From Clostridia bacterium (GTDB lineage: Bacteria; Bacillota; Clostridia; Oscillospirales; Acutalibacteraceae), in the NCBI GenBank assembly GCA_017559885.1, contig JAFYQN010000056.1:1-21187 (forward strand): a DNA stretch of 21,187 nucleotides. The letters run 5' to 3'. The position numbers and the translations under genes are program-made. This document shows positions 13,619 to 20,869 of the stretch, piece after piece (positions within the stretch are counted from its first letter, which is position 1; every line of letters begins with the position of its first letter). A model generated the notes under the pieces. The model was not told the DNA's origin. It searched no databases and worked only from the letters and a program-made list of their open reading frames with translations.

Positions 13619-16216
13619 ATGATTTGGCACAGTTCAGAATCAAATGAAGTGCTAAGGCAACTCTCGGTTACAAAAGAAAATGGTCTTGCAAATGCAGTTG
13701 CGCTTGAACGACTTGAGATGTATGGCAAAAATACAACCTCGACCGTCAAGAAAAAAAGTTTGTTTTCACTTTTATTGACCCAATTAAAAAGCAAGGTTGT
13801 TTATCTTTTAATGGCAATTTCAGCGGCATCATTTATTGTTGGAATCATCTCACCCCAAAGCACCTTTTATTTTCCGCTACTTGTTGTCGCAATCGTATTT
13901 TTAAATGCTCTAATAAGCGCGTTGCATCTTCGCAAATGCGATGAGGCACTCGATGATATCCAAAACGCTTCAAACCCAATAGTAACCGTTATCCGTGACG
14001 GTGGCGAAAAACAAATACCCTCTGATATGTTGGTTCCCGGCGATATACTACTTCTTAATGAAGGTGACTATATCACAGCCGATGCCCGCATTATTGAGTC
14101 TGATGCCTTCAGATGTAACGAGGCGGTTTTGTCAGGCGATACCATACCGGTAGAAAAAATTGCCGATATCACTTATGAAGATATAACAAGCATAACCGAA
14201 CGCAAAAATATGGTATTTGCAGGTTGCAGTGTTGTTCACGGTAGCGCAAAAGCTATTGTTGTAGAAACAGGTCTTAATACCGAAATAGGGAAACAGGTTG
14301 ATATAAGCAATCAAATCAATGCCGAACCTCTACCCATAGCCGAAACTCTTTCGGAAAGCGGCAAGGTTATAAATATTACCGTGCTTGTTTTTTGTATCAT
14401 AGCATTCTTTATCGGTATGATTGGTAATATCAATTCTGACAACTATGGCGTCGTTACACTCAATATTCTTACAAATGCAGTAGCGCTTGGTATAAGCGCA
14501 ATGCCCGAAAGTTTGCCTGCTATGTGCACCATAGTTATCGCTTTGGGTATTAAACGTATGATTGATGATAACATTATTATCAAAAACACCAAAGCGCTTG
14601 AAATGCTTGGTAAAACCGAGGTTATATGCGTTGACAAAACAGGTATTTTAACCAAAGATAATATGCAACTTAGTTGTATTTTTGATGGTGACCAGTTAAC
14701 CGAAGTTGGCGAAGATATCCTTTCAGACAAATCTGCAGGCGTTTTACAACTTGCAGTTGCATGTTCAATGCTTCAGAACGACTCTACCGAGGCCGCAATT
14801 GAACGAGCTTGCGAAAAGCATTTTTCCCTCTCTAGAGAAGAAGTTGGCAACCTATTTCCTCGCCTTTCTTCGATTCCTTTTGATAGTGTTCGCAAGACTA
14901 TGACCAGTATTAATATGATAAGTGGCAAACCCGTAGCAATCGTTAAGGGCGCGCCCGAAATGCTTGTTCCAAAATGCAACATTGCCGAAAAGGATAAAGT
15001 TTTGGAACTGTGCAATACACTGGCTGAAAAATCATATCGTATTTTATGTATCGCGGTAAAACCGCTCGCTGAAATTCCTTCAAGTCCCGACCCTGAAACG
15101 ATAGAAAACGAACTTACTTTTGTTGGTTTGTTATGTCTTAGCGATCCACCCCAATCGGATACGGTCGAAGCCGTTAACACCTGTAACATAGCAGGTATTC
15201 GCACCATAATGATTACCGGTGATAACATTTTAACCGCTAAGGCAATTGCTCGTAGAATCGGTATTTTAACCGATGATTCACAAGCAATAACCGGTACCGA
15301 ACTTGATAAACTTTCTGATGAGGAATTAACCTACAACATCGAAAAGTACACCGTATTTGCTCGTATAACTCCAACTGATAAAATAAGAATAATCAAAGCG
15401 TGGCAGCGAAACGGTAAAGTCGTTGCAGTTACAGGCAACGGTTTTGAAGATGCCGACGCTCTTGCCACCGCAGATATTGGTTGCTCGGTAGGTCAATATG
15501 GTACCGACGTTGCAAAGGGCAACGCCGACGTTATTGTTAAAAGCAAAAAGTTTATGACAATAGTTAACGCCATACGCGAAAGTCGAGCGCTTTTTGATAA
15601 CGTTAAAAAATCGGTTTCTTATTTGCTTGCTTGCAATTTTGGTGAAATTGGCGCATACTTGGGTATGCTTGTGTTTGGACTTGTCTTTGATATCCCCCCA
15701 CTTGTTGCAGTACAGTTGTTATGGATAAATTTGCTTACCGACTGCACCTCTGTAATTTCACTTACAATCGAAAAATCAGAACCCAACGTTATGCACAAAA
15801 AACCGCTTACGCTTACAGGTCATCTTTTTAGTCGCAACGCGCTTTTAAACATCGCGAGCGATGCGATGGTTATTGCTTTTTTAACACTTGTAGCGTTTTT
15901 AATAGGTGGCAGTACAGCTGGTACAACAATGGCTTTTGCCACACTTTCAATGATACAAATTTTCCATTCATACAATATGAAAACCCAACAATCACTGCTT
16001 AAAGCTGATTTTAAGTCAAACAAATTTATGAATTTCTCTTCAGTTTTGGTATTGTTTATTTCAATATTCTTGGTAGTTACACCTGCAGGCGCATTGTTTG
16101 GATTAACCGCTTTAAGATTTTGGCAATTTACTTTAAGTTTAATTTTATCACTCGCTATAATTCCTATAAGCGAAGTTAAAAAAATTGCAATTTATAAAAT
16201 CGTTACAAAGCAATAA
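13619..16216 (+). CDS. Divergent P2-type (calcium-like) cation-transporting ATPase
   Basis: An 865-residue membrane protein with full P2A-ATPase layout: N-terminal cation-ATPase domain, M1-M2 (about 58-105), A domain, M3-M4, P and N domains, then six C-terminal helices (M5-M10, about 665-860). The phosphorylated Asp is D339 in DKTGILT. KGAPE (443-447) and TGDN (533-536) are normal. Cation-site residues look retained: E297 in PESLP, N673 and E676 in ACNFGEIG, and N704 and D708 in LWINLLTD. This suggests a Ca2+-like specificity. Three catalytic motifs differ from consensus: SGDT (172-175) for TGES, DKTGI for DKTGT, and TGNGFEDAD (605-613) for TGDGVNDAP. The frame is intact, so it is not an obvious pseudogene. 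Its ribosome binding site is GGAG. Substrate is uncertain (Ca2+, Mn2+ or other), and it could be a slow or repurposed pump. Confidence 0.88.
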   Translation: MIWHSSESNEVLRQLSVTKENGLANAVALERLEMYGKNTTSTVKKKSLFSLLLTQLKSKVVYLLMAISAASFIVGIISPQSTFYFPLLVVAIVFLNALISALHLRKCDEALDDIQNASNPIVTVIRDGGEKQIPSDMLVPGDILLLNEGDYITADARIIESDAFRCNEAVLSGDTIPVEKIADITYEDITSITERKNMVFAGCSVVHGSAKAIVVETGLNTEIGKQVDISNQINAEPLPIAETLSESGKVINITVLVFCIIAFFIGMIGNINSDNYGVVTLNILTNAVALGISAMPESLPAMCTIVIALGIKRMIDDNIIIKNTKALEMLGKTEVICVDKTGILTKDNMQLSCIFDGDQLTEVGEDILSDKSAGVLQLAVACSMLQNDSTEAAIERACEKHFSLSREEVGNLFPRLSSIPFDSVRKTMTSINMISGKPVAIVKGAPEMLVPKCNIAEKDKVLELCNTLAEKSYRILCIAVKPLAEIPSSPDPETIENELTFVGLLCLSDPPQSDTVEAVNTCNIAGIRTIMITGDNILTAKAIARRIGILTDDSQAITGTELDKLSDEELTYNIEKYTVFARITPTDKIRIIKAWQRNGKVVAVTGNGFEDADALATADIGCSVGQYGTDVAKGNADVIVKSKKFMTIVNAIRESRALFDNVKKSVSYLLACNFGEIGAYLGMLVFGLVFDIPPLVAVQLLWINLLTDCTSVISLTIEKSEPNVMHKKPLTLTGHLFSRNALLNIASDAMVIAFLTLVAFLIGGSTAGTTMAFATLSMIQIFHSYNMKTQQSLLKADFKSNKFMNFSSVLVLFISIFLVVTPAGALFGLTALRFWQFTLSLILSLAIIPISEVKKIAIYKIVTKQ

Positions 16217-16222
16217 AAAATA

Positions 16223-16258
16223 AACCTCTTTGTGAATTCACAAAGAGGTTATTTTTTT
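16223..16258. terminator. Bidirectional terminator between the convergent ATPase and mgtE genes
   Basis: A perfect 28-base palindrome (16223-16250) has 12-base arms AACCTCTTTGTG and CACAAAGAGGTT around AATT. It is flanked by A-run (16215-16220) and T-run (16252-16258) sequences, so it should stop transcription from both sides. The T-run overlaps the mgtE stop codon. Confidence 0.92.
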
Positions 16259-17639
16259 AACTTAAAACCAAAACTGCCGCGATACCAAAATAAATTAAAA
16301 GTGATACCGCATCAAGTATTGTAGTAACCAACGGACTTGCCATAACCGCGGGGTCAAGACCAAACTTTTTAGCAACTATCGGCAGTACAGCGCCAAGAGT
16401 CTTTGCAACAATAATAACAAAAATAAGCGTAATACATATAGTTGCCATTTGGGCAAGTTCAACGCCGCTATCAAAGGTATGCAACCATAGATAATCTATA
16501 AGATATAGTTTTATAAAATTAATAGCGCCAAGCACAATGCCAATTATTAACGCAACGCGTAATTCTTTCCAGATAACGCGCAAAATATCTTTAAACTCAA
16601 TATCTCCGAGCGATAGCGCGCGTATTACCGAAACCGAAGTTTGACTGCCTGCGTTACCACCCGTGCCCATAAGCATTGGAATAAATGCTACAAGCGCAAT
16701 ACACTGCGCAAGTCTTGCCTCAAAACTTGAGATTATTGCGCCCGTAAACGTGGCGGAAATCATAAGGAACAAAAGCCAAGGTATACGTGATTTAAAGGTT
16801 TCAAAAACACCTGTTTTAAGATATGTTTTTTCACTTGGCAAAATAGCCGCCATAAGTTCAATATCTTCGGATGCCTCTTCTTGAATAACGTCGATAGCGT
16901 CGTCAACCGTAACGATACCAACAAGTCTACCCTCTTTATCAACTACGGGAAGCGCCAACATATCGTAACGGTCAAACATTGCCGCAACTTCTTCTTTGTC
17001 GTCGAGAGTATGCGCAGAAACAATGTTTTCATCCATCAAATCGCCAACAACAGCATCCTTGCTATTAAGCAACAAATCGCGAAGCGAAATCGTACCAAAC
17101 AACTTGCGACGACTACCAATAACGTAACAGGTATAAATTGTTTCGGTCTCGAAACCAATCTTTCTTATCCTTTCAAGCGCTTCATCAACAGTCATCGTAC
17201 GCTTGAGATCGATATACTCAGTAGTCATAATACTACCTGCGCTATCTTCTGGGTAAGCAAGTAATTGATTGATCATTCGTCTGGTGTTTGCATCGGCATT
17301 TTTAAGCATACGTTTTGCAACGGTGGCGGGCATTTCGTCAACAATTGCCGCAGCATCATCCATAAACAGTTCGTCCAAAATTTCTCTAAGCTCGTTATCG
17401 CTAAACGCATTTAGAAGAATCTCTTGCTTGTCGCTATCAAATTCGACAAATACCTCTGCCGCAAGTTCTTTTGGTAAAATACGGAATAAAACGGGTATTT
17501 CTTTATCCTTTGCCTCTTCAAAAATCTCGGCAATATCGGCAGGTTGCATTTCAGAAAGAACTTCTTTAAGTTGAACAAATCTTCGGTTTTCTATGAGTTC
17601 AAATATTTCTTCTTCAAGATGGAGTAATTTTTCATCCAT
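16257..17639 (-). CDS. mgtE: Magnesium transporter MgtE
   Basis: Mg2+-gated Mg2+ channel of the inner membrane, with 460 residues, the usual size. The N-terminal MgtE-N superhelical domain covers about 1-130, with repeated acidic helices (EEEIFELIE, MQPADIAEIFEE). Two CBS domains follow (about 135-260, including EDSAGSIMTTEYI and LVGIVTVDDAIDVI) and act as the cytosolic Mg2+ sensor. The membrane part (about 285-460) contains five helices and the signature LMGTGGNAGSQTS (323-335). The pore-side Asp is D443 in TTILDAVSLLIYF. Strong AAGGAGG precedes the ATG. Autoregulation by the CBS/N domains is known for the family. The leader also holds a hairpin right after the promoter. It is convergent with the P-type ATPase. 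Confidence 0.96.
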   Translation of the reverse strand: MDEKLLHLEEEIFELIENRRFVQLKEVLSEMQPADIAEIFEEAKDKEIPVLFRILPKELAAEVFVEFDSDKQEILLNAFSDNELREILDELFMDDAAAIVDEMPATVAKRMLKNADANTRRMINQLLAYPEDSAGSIMTTEYIDLKRTMTVDEALERIRKIGFETETIYTCYVIGSRRKLFGTISLRDLLLNSKDAVVGDLMDENIVSAHTLDDKEEVAAMFDRYDMLALPVVDKEGRLVGIVTVDDAIDVIQEEASEDIELMAAILPSEKTYLKTGVFETFKSRIPWLLFLMISATFTGAIISSFEARLAQCIALVAFIPMLMGTGGNAGSQTSVSVIRALSLGDIEFKDILRVIWKELRVALIIGIVLGAINFIKLYLIDYLWLHTFDSGVELAQMATICITLIFVIIVAKTLGAVLPIVAKKFGLDPAVMASPLVTTILDAVSLLIYFGIAAVLVLS

Positions 17640-17665
17640 AATACAACCTCCTTTTTAAGTATAAA

Positions 17666-17688
17666 AACCCCATCTTTTAGATAGGGTT
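17666..17688 (-). terminator. Hairpin: spoVAD terminator and/or mgtE 5' leader stem
   Basis: On the minus strand AACCCTATC and GATGGGGTT form a 9-pair stem with one U-G pair and a UAAAA loop, followed by TTTAT. It lies 46 bases after the spoVAD stop, so it could end that transcript. It also lies downstream of the mgtE promoter, at about +6 to +28 of the mgtE mRNA. The plus-strand version has a C-A mismatch, so the minus strand is favoured. Confidence 0.7.
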
Positions 17689-17699
17689 ATTTTTTAACA

Positions 17700-17728
17700 A
17701 TTATAATACTTTAAAATATAAATGTCAA
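17700..17728 (-). promoter_or_regulatory. Consensus sigma-A promoter of mgtE
   Basis: On the minus strand TTGACA (17723-17728) and TATAAT (17700-17705) are exactly 17 bases apart, a full consensus match. The start would be near 17693, giving a leader of about 54 bases that contains a hairpin and the AAGGAGG site. Confidence 0.9.
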
Positions 17729-17733
17729 TTTTT

Positions 17734-18747
17734 TTATATTTTAATGTTTATCAAGTGTGAAATACCGGGTATTGTTTCGCCTTGAAGCGATGACGTCGGT
17801 GACATAAGCGCGCCTGTTGACATAAATAAAATGTTTTTAAAATCTCCCGATTCAAAACGGTGTATTACAAACGAATTAAGCACAGCCGCGCTACAACCGC
17901 AACCCGAACCACCCGAGTGCACGTCTTGTTTTTTACGGTCAAATATTATCATTCCACAATCGGTATGACGGCATCGGATATCTACACCCTCATCCTCCAA
18001 TAACTCGTAAAGTAAATCACTACCCACTTTACCTAAGTCACCCGTAATTACCAAGTCGTAATCGCGCAAGGTGGTATTGGTATCGTCTAAAAAATGCTTT
18101 ATAGTAGAGGCGGCAGAGGGTGCCATTGCCGCGCCCATATTGTTGGTGTCGGTAATGCCTAAATCCTCTATTTCGCCAAAGCAAACGGCGTTTATATAGG
18201 GTTTACCCTCTTGCTTTTTGCTTGATAAAATCGTAGCTCCCGAGCCGGTTACAGTCCACTGCGCAGTTTGGGGGCGCACGGCGCCGTACTCAAGCGGAAA
18301 GCGGTATTGTCGTTCGGCAGAACAAAAGTGTGACGAGGTTACTGCGGCGGCAATGTCTGCCGCGCCGCTATCTACCATAATTGACGCGAGAGATAAACCG
18401 AGCGTCATTGTAGAACACGCGCCATAAAGACCCACAAGTGGTATGCCCATTGACCTGAGTCCAAAATATGAGCCGATGCATTGATTTAAGAGGTCGCCTG
18501 CAAAAATCATTTTTACGTCGTTTTCGTTAACATCTGCTTTGCGCATTGCCGTTTCAAAGGCAATTTTTTGTAATAAACTTTCTGCCTTTTCATAACTGTC
18601 TTCACCAAAGCGACTATCGTCATCGTGCGCGTCAAACTCGTGACCTAATGGTCCCTCGTATTCCTTTTTACCAACAACCGAACCGTAACCGATAATATAC
18701 GGTTTACGCTCTAAAAAAATTGTTCGTTTCCCTACTCTTTTTGCCAT
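17734..18747 (-). CDS. spoVAD: Stage V sporulation protein AD
   Basis: Thiolase-fold protein of the SpoVA complex, which moves dipicolinic acid into the forespore and out during germination. SpoVAD binds DPA on the inner-membrane surface. It has 337 residues, the usual length. Signatures are FLERKPYIIGYGSVVGKKE near the N-terminus, PLGHEFD, GACSTMTLGLSLAS (residues about 109-122), TSSHFCSAERQYRFPLEYG, RPQTAQWTVTGSGA, TIKHFLDD, YDLVITGDLGKVG, and GSGCGCSAAV near the C-terminus. The start ATG has GAGG upstream. Normally it lies in spoVAC-spoVAD-spoVAE. Here the neighbours are mgtE and an ara-linked operon with terminators on both sides, so it stands alone. A convincing sigma-G promoter is not visible in the 86-base upstream gap. 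The call is strong, but the role in this host is inferred. Confidence 0.95.
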   Translation of the reverse strand: MAKRVGKRTIFLERKPYIIGYGSVVGKKEYEGPLGHEFDAHDDDSRFGEDSYEKAESLLQKIAFETAMRKADVNENDVKMIFAGDLLNQCIGSYFGLRSMGIPLVGLYGACSTMTLGLSLASIMVDSGAADIAAAVTSSHFCSAERQYRFPLEYGAVRPQTAQWTVTGSGATILSSKKQEGKPYINAVCFGEIEDLGITDTNNMGAAMAPSAASTIKHFLDDTNTTLRDYDLVITGDLGKVGSDLLYELLEDEGVDIRCRHTDCGMIIFDRKKQDVHSGGSGCGCSAAVLNSFVIHRFESGDFKNILFMSTGALMSPTSSLQGETIPGISHLINIKI

Positions 18748-18792
18748 TACAAAAACCTCACTTTTTTAGTTAGTATTTGCAACGGATAAAAA

Positions 18793-18817
18793 AATAACCC
18801 ATAGTCTATGGGCTATT
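18793..18817. terminator. Bidirectional terminator between the ara-linked operon and spoVAD
   Basis: AATAACCCAT (18793-18802) pairs with ATGGGCTATT (18808-18817) around an AGTCT loop, ten pairs with one wobble. A-runs precede it (18788-18794) and T-runs follow it (18816-18821), so it can work on both strands. It lies 16 bases after the small gene ending at 18834. Confidence 0.85.
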
Positions 18818-18833
18818 TTTTATGAAAATTTGT

Positions 18834-19136
18834 TTATTCAACAACCTCAATTAAAAAACTTACGGGACGGAAACCGTCATTGCAAGAAATCATTGCGGAT
18901 TTCGGGTTCTTCATCCATCCGTCATAAAAGTTCTCGCCACCATAGGCAAGGGTCATTACAAATGGCGATACACTCTCCCACGCACTATCGCAAAACCCAT
19001 CGGGCTTTTGCCATCCTTCGCATATAAAAACCTGACCTTCTTGTAAGTCACAGGCGTGTTCAATGGGGTTTTCATACTTCTCAATTAAATCGTCATATCG
19101 TGCTTTGCGCATAACGGTTATTTTAATTTTTTTCAT
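18834..19136 (-). CDS. TIGR04076 family small protein
   Basis: A 100-residue soluble protein that I recall as the TIGR04076 family of uncharacterised small proteins, common in anaerobes. The typical layout is present: a start KKIKITVMRKA, then LQEGQVFICEGWQKPDGFCDSAW, then a GGENFYDGW segment and a C-terminal SCNDGFRPVSFLIE. The Cys, Trp and Gly positions are those usually kept. No catalytic role is known to me. It starts with GGAG 7 bases upstream and overlaps the M14 peptidase 3' end by 14 bases, so the two are in one operon and probably coupled. It is the last gene before the terminator. Confidence 0.75.
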   Translation of the reverse strand: MKKIKITVMRKARYDDLIEKYENPIEHACDLQEGQVFICEGWQKPDGFCDSAWESVSPFVMTLAYGGENFYDGWMKNPKSAMISCNDGFRPVSFLIEVVE

Positions 19137-20169
19137 TTTTATGCTCCAAAAATTCTATAAGTGATTTAAACAAACAAAAATGATGCTTATAAATTTCACT
19201 GTAACTATACCCTTTTTCACCCGGGGCATCGGTTAAACCTTGGTTACACTCGTAGGTCACACACGGCTCACCGCATAATTGCGTAAGTGCTGACGGCAAA
19301 TTAAAAGATACAGGCGGATTTTTGCTCTCGCCATAGTCAAAATTAACGTTTGGTGTGTAAAGAGAGAGTCCCTCTGCCTCGCAATTAAGTTTTAGAAATT
19401 GCTCAAAATCGGCAACCCTTTGCTTAATTTCAAGCGGCGCGTACGCAGGACCAATTATATGATTTTTGCAATTAGAGCCGCCATGTAGTAGCACTGTAAA
19501 ATCGGGAACGTATTGTTCGCAAACATCAAACAACGCCTGAGTTTCACTCGCCTTTTTACCAAAGAAATCATCGTGCATTAAATTTACGCCGTCATCGTTA
19601 AAGTAACCGCCAAGATAATCAACGTAATCTTTTATTGGGTGTATTTTTTTGCACTCGGGCCAACCGCAAAGGGTTCCGTCTTTCCAAGTGCCTTGATTAA
19701 ACATACGCAAATCATAAAAGGTTTTACCCACAAAACTGTCAAAAGGCACGTGTGAGCGACCGTCGGGATTAAGACACGAAATAATAAGCAGGTTGATTTT
19801 ATCGGTCAAATCTTTTAAATCGGCAAAACTATTTCCTGCAAAATCGCAACCCGTTTCAAGTATATTTACAAGGTTAAGCAACGCCGCCGTACCCTCAAAT
19901 TCACCACCGTGAATACAACCCACAAGCAAAAGCGTGGGTTTATAATCGGGTTGTGATTTATTGACAAAACAACTCTTATCTTTACCGCCTAAAGCCGAAG
20001 ATAAATTTGCAGTACGGCAAAACTTATTTTGCTCACCGTAGCAAAGCATATAAACAGGTCTGCCACCTGCCGAATTACATAGGGTGGTTACGTTCGCCTT
20101 TTTAACAGACTTTATTGTATTTTCAATGTCTTGTAAATTAGTTTTATAATATTTTGGTATGGTGTTCAT
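19123..20169 (-). CDS. M14-family zinc carboxypeptidase-like protein
   Basis: A 348-residue protein with the zinc carboxypeptidase (M14) core. The first zinc pair is in CIHGGEFEG (H87 and E90). The substrate-binding element is SCLNPDGR (N134 to R138). The third zinc ligand is H229 in LLHGGSN. The likely catalytic Glu is E307 in CVTYECNQG. No signal peptide or membrane segment is evident, so it may act in the cytoplasm. The substrate is unknown: it could be a peptide, a peptidoglycan fragment or another amide. M14 members also include succinylglutamate desuccinylase-like and Mpa-like amidases. The ATG directly follows the araD TAA with no gap and no good ribosome binding site. It is the third gene of an arabinose operon, which is an odd place for a peptidase. 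Confidence 0.82.
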   Translation of the reverse strand: MNTIPKYYKTNLQDIENTIKSVKKANVTTLCNSAGGRPVYMLCYGEQNKFCRTANLSSALGGKDKSCFVNKSQPDYKPTLLLVGCIHGGEFEGTAALLNLVNILETGCDFAGNSFADLKDLTDKINLLIISCLNPDGRSHVPFDSFVGKTFYDLRMFNQGTWKDGTLCGWPECKKIHPIKDYVDYLGGYFNDDGVNLMHDDFFGKKASETQALFDVCEQYVPDFTVLLHGGSNCKNHIIGPAYAPLEIKQRVADFEQFLKLNCEAEGLSLYTPNVNFDYGESKNPPVSFNLPSALTQLCGEPCVTYECNQGLTDAPGEKGYSYSEIYKHHFCLFKSLIEFLEHKNEKN

Positions 20170-20859
20170 TTACTTTTGTCCGTAATAAGCATTTTTGCCG
20201 TGTTTACGTAAGAAATGCTTATCTAAAAGCTCTTGTTGCATAGGTGCAACGTTTTGATTCAACGCTTCGGTTTGATATGCCATAAACGCCAATTCTTCAA
20301 GTACAACAGCATTGTGTACTGCATTATCGGGGTCACTACCCCAAGCAAAAGGACCGTGTGAATTAACAAGCACTGCAGGAATTTGGTCAGGTGATTTGCC
20401 ACAAAATGTTTCTACAATCACGTTGCCTGTTTCTTTTTCATACTCGCCGCCGATTTCCTCGGGTGTCATCTTGCGGGTACAAGGAATATTGCCGTAAAAA
20501 TAATCGGCGTGTGTGGTGCCATAGGCAGTAATATCTCTACCTGCTTGTGCCCAAGAGGTCGCATGGCGCGAATGAGTATGTACTATGCCACCAATGTTTT
20601 GAAACGCTTTATACAAAACAAGGTGGGTTGGTGTATCAGACGATGGTTTCCACTTACCCTCTACAACGTTACCCTCAAGGTCTATTACAACCATATCGTC
20701 GGCAGTCATAGTGTCGTAATCAACACCGCTTGGTTTAATAACAACAAGACCTCTATCGCAGTCAATACCCGACACATTACCCCAAGTAAAAGTAACAAGG
20801 TTATGTTTTACTAAATCAAGATTTGCTTTTAACACTTTTTGTTTTAATTGTTCTAACAT
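20170..20859 (-). CDS. araD: L-ribulose-5-phosphate 4-epimerase
   Basis: Zinc-dependent class II aldolase-fold enzyme that converts L-ribulose 5-phosphate to D-xylulose 5-phosphate, the last step of L-arabinose entry into the pentose phosphate pathway. It has 229 residues from ATG at 20859, matching the E. coli protein (231). A TTG ten codons upstream is rejected because GAGG lies 8 bases before this ATG and the family starts MLE-LK. Zinc ligands are H94 and H96 in GGIVHTHSRHA and H168 in VNSHGPFAWG, with D75 in SSDTPTH. The catalytic Asp is D119 in GTTHADYFYG. The C-terminus KHFLRKHGKNAYYGQ carries the conserved Tyr. It follows araA by 10 bases. The xylulose 5-phosphate product is also a normal pentose phosphate intermediate. 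Confidence 0.97.
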   Translation of the reverse strand: MLEQLKQKVLKANLDLVKHNLVTFTWGNVSGIDCDRGLVVIKPSGVDYDTMTADDMVVIDLEGNVVEGKWKPSSDTPTHLVLYKAFQNIGGIVHTHSRHATSWAQAGRDITAYGTTHADYFYGNIPCTRKMTPEEIGGEYEKETGNVIVETFCGKSPDQIPAVLVNSHGPFAWGSDPDNAVHNAVVLEELAFMAYQTEALNQNVAPMQQELLDKHFLRKHGKNAYYGQK

Positions 20860-20869
20860 ATCAAATACC

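Noticed and set aside
13619..16216. P-type ATPase as a pseudogene because of altered motifs
   Set aside because: The frame is uninterrupted over 865 codons, the phosphorylated Asp and cation-site residues are kept, and the changes are conservative in character.
17640..17733. M-box (ykoK) Mg2+ riboswitch before mgtE
   Set aside because: The leader from the predicted start is only about 54 bases, while an M-box needs well over 150. None of its conserved blocks is visible.
18748..18792. Sigma-G promoter for spoVAD
   Set aside because: An AATACTA sequence slightly resembles a sigma-G -10, but no matching -35 element is found at the right spacing.
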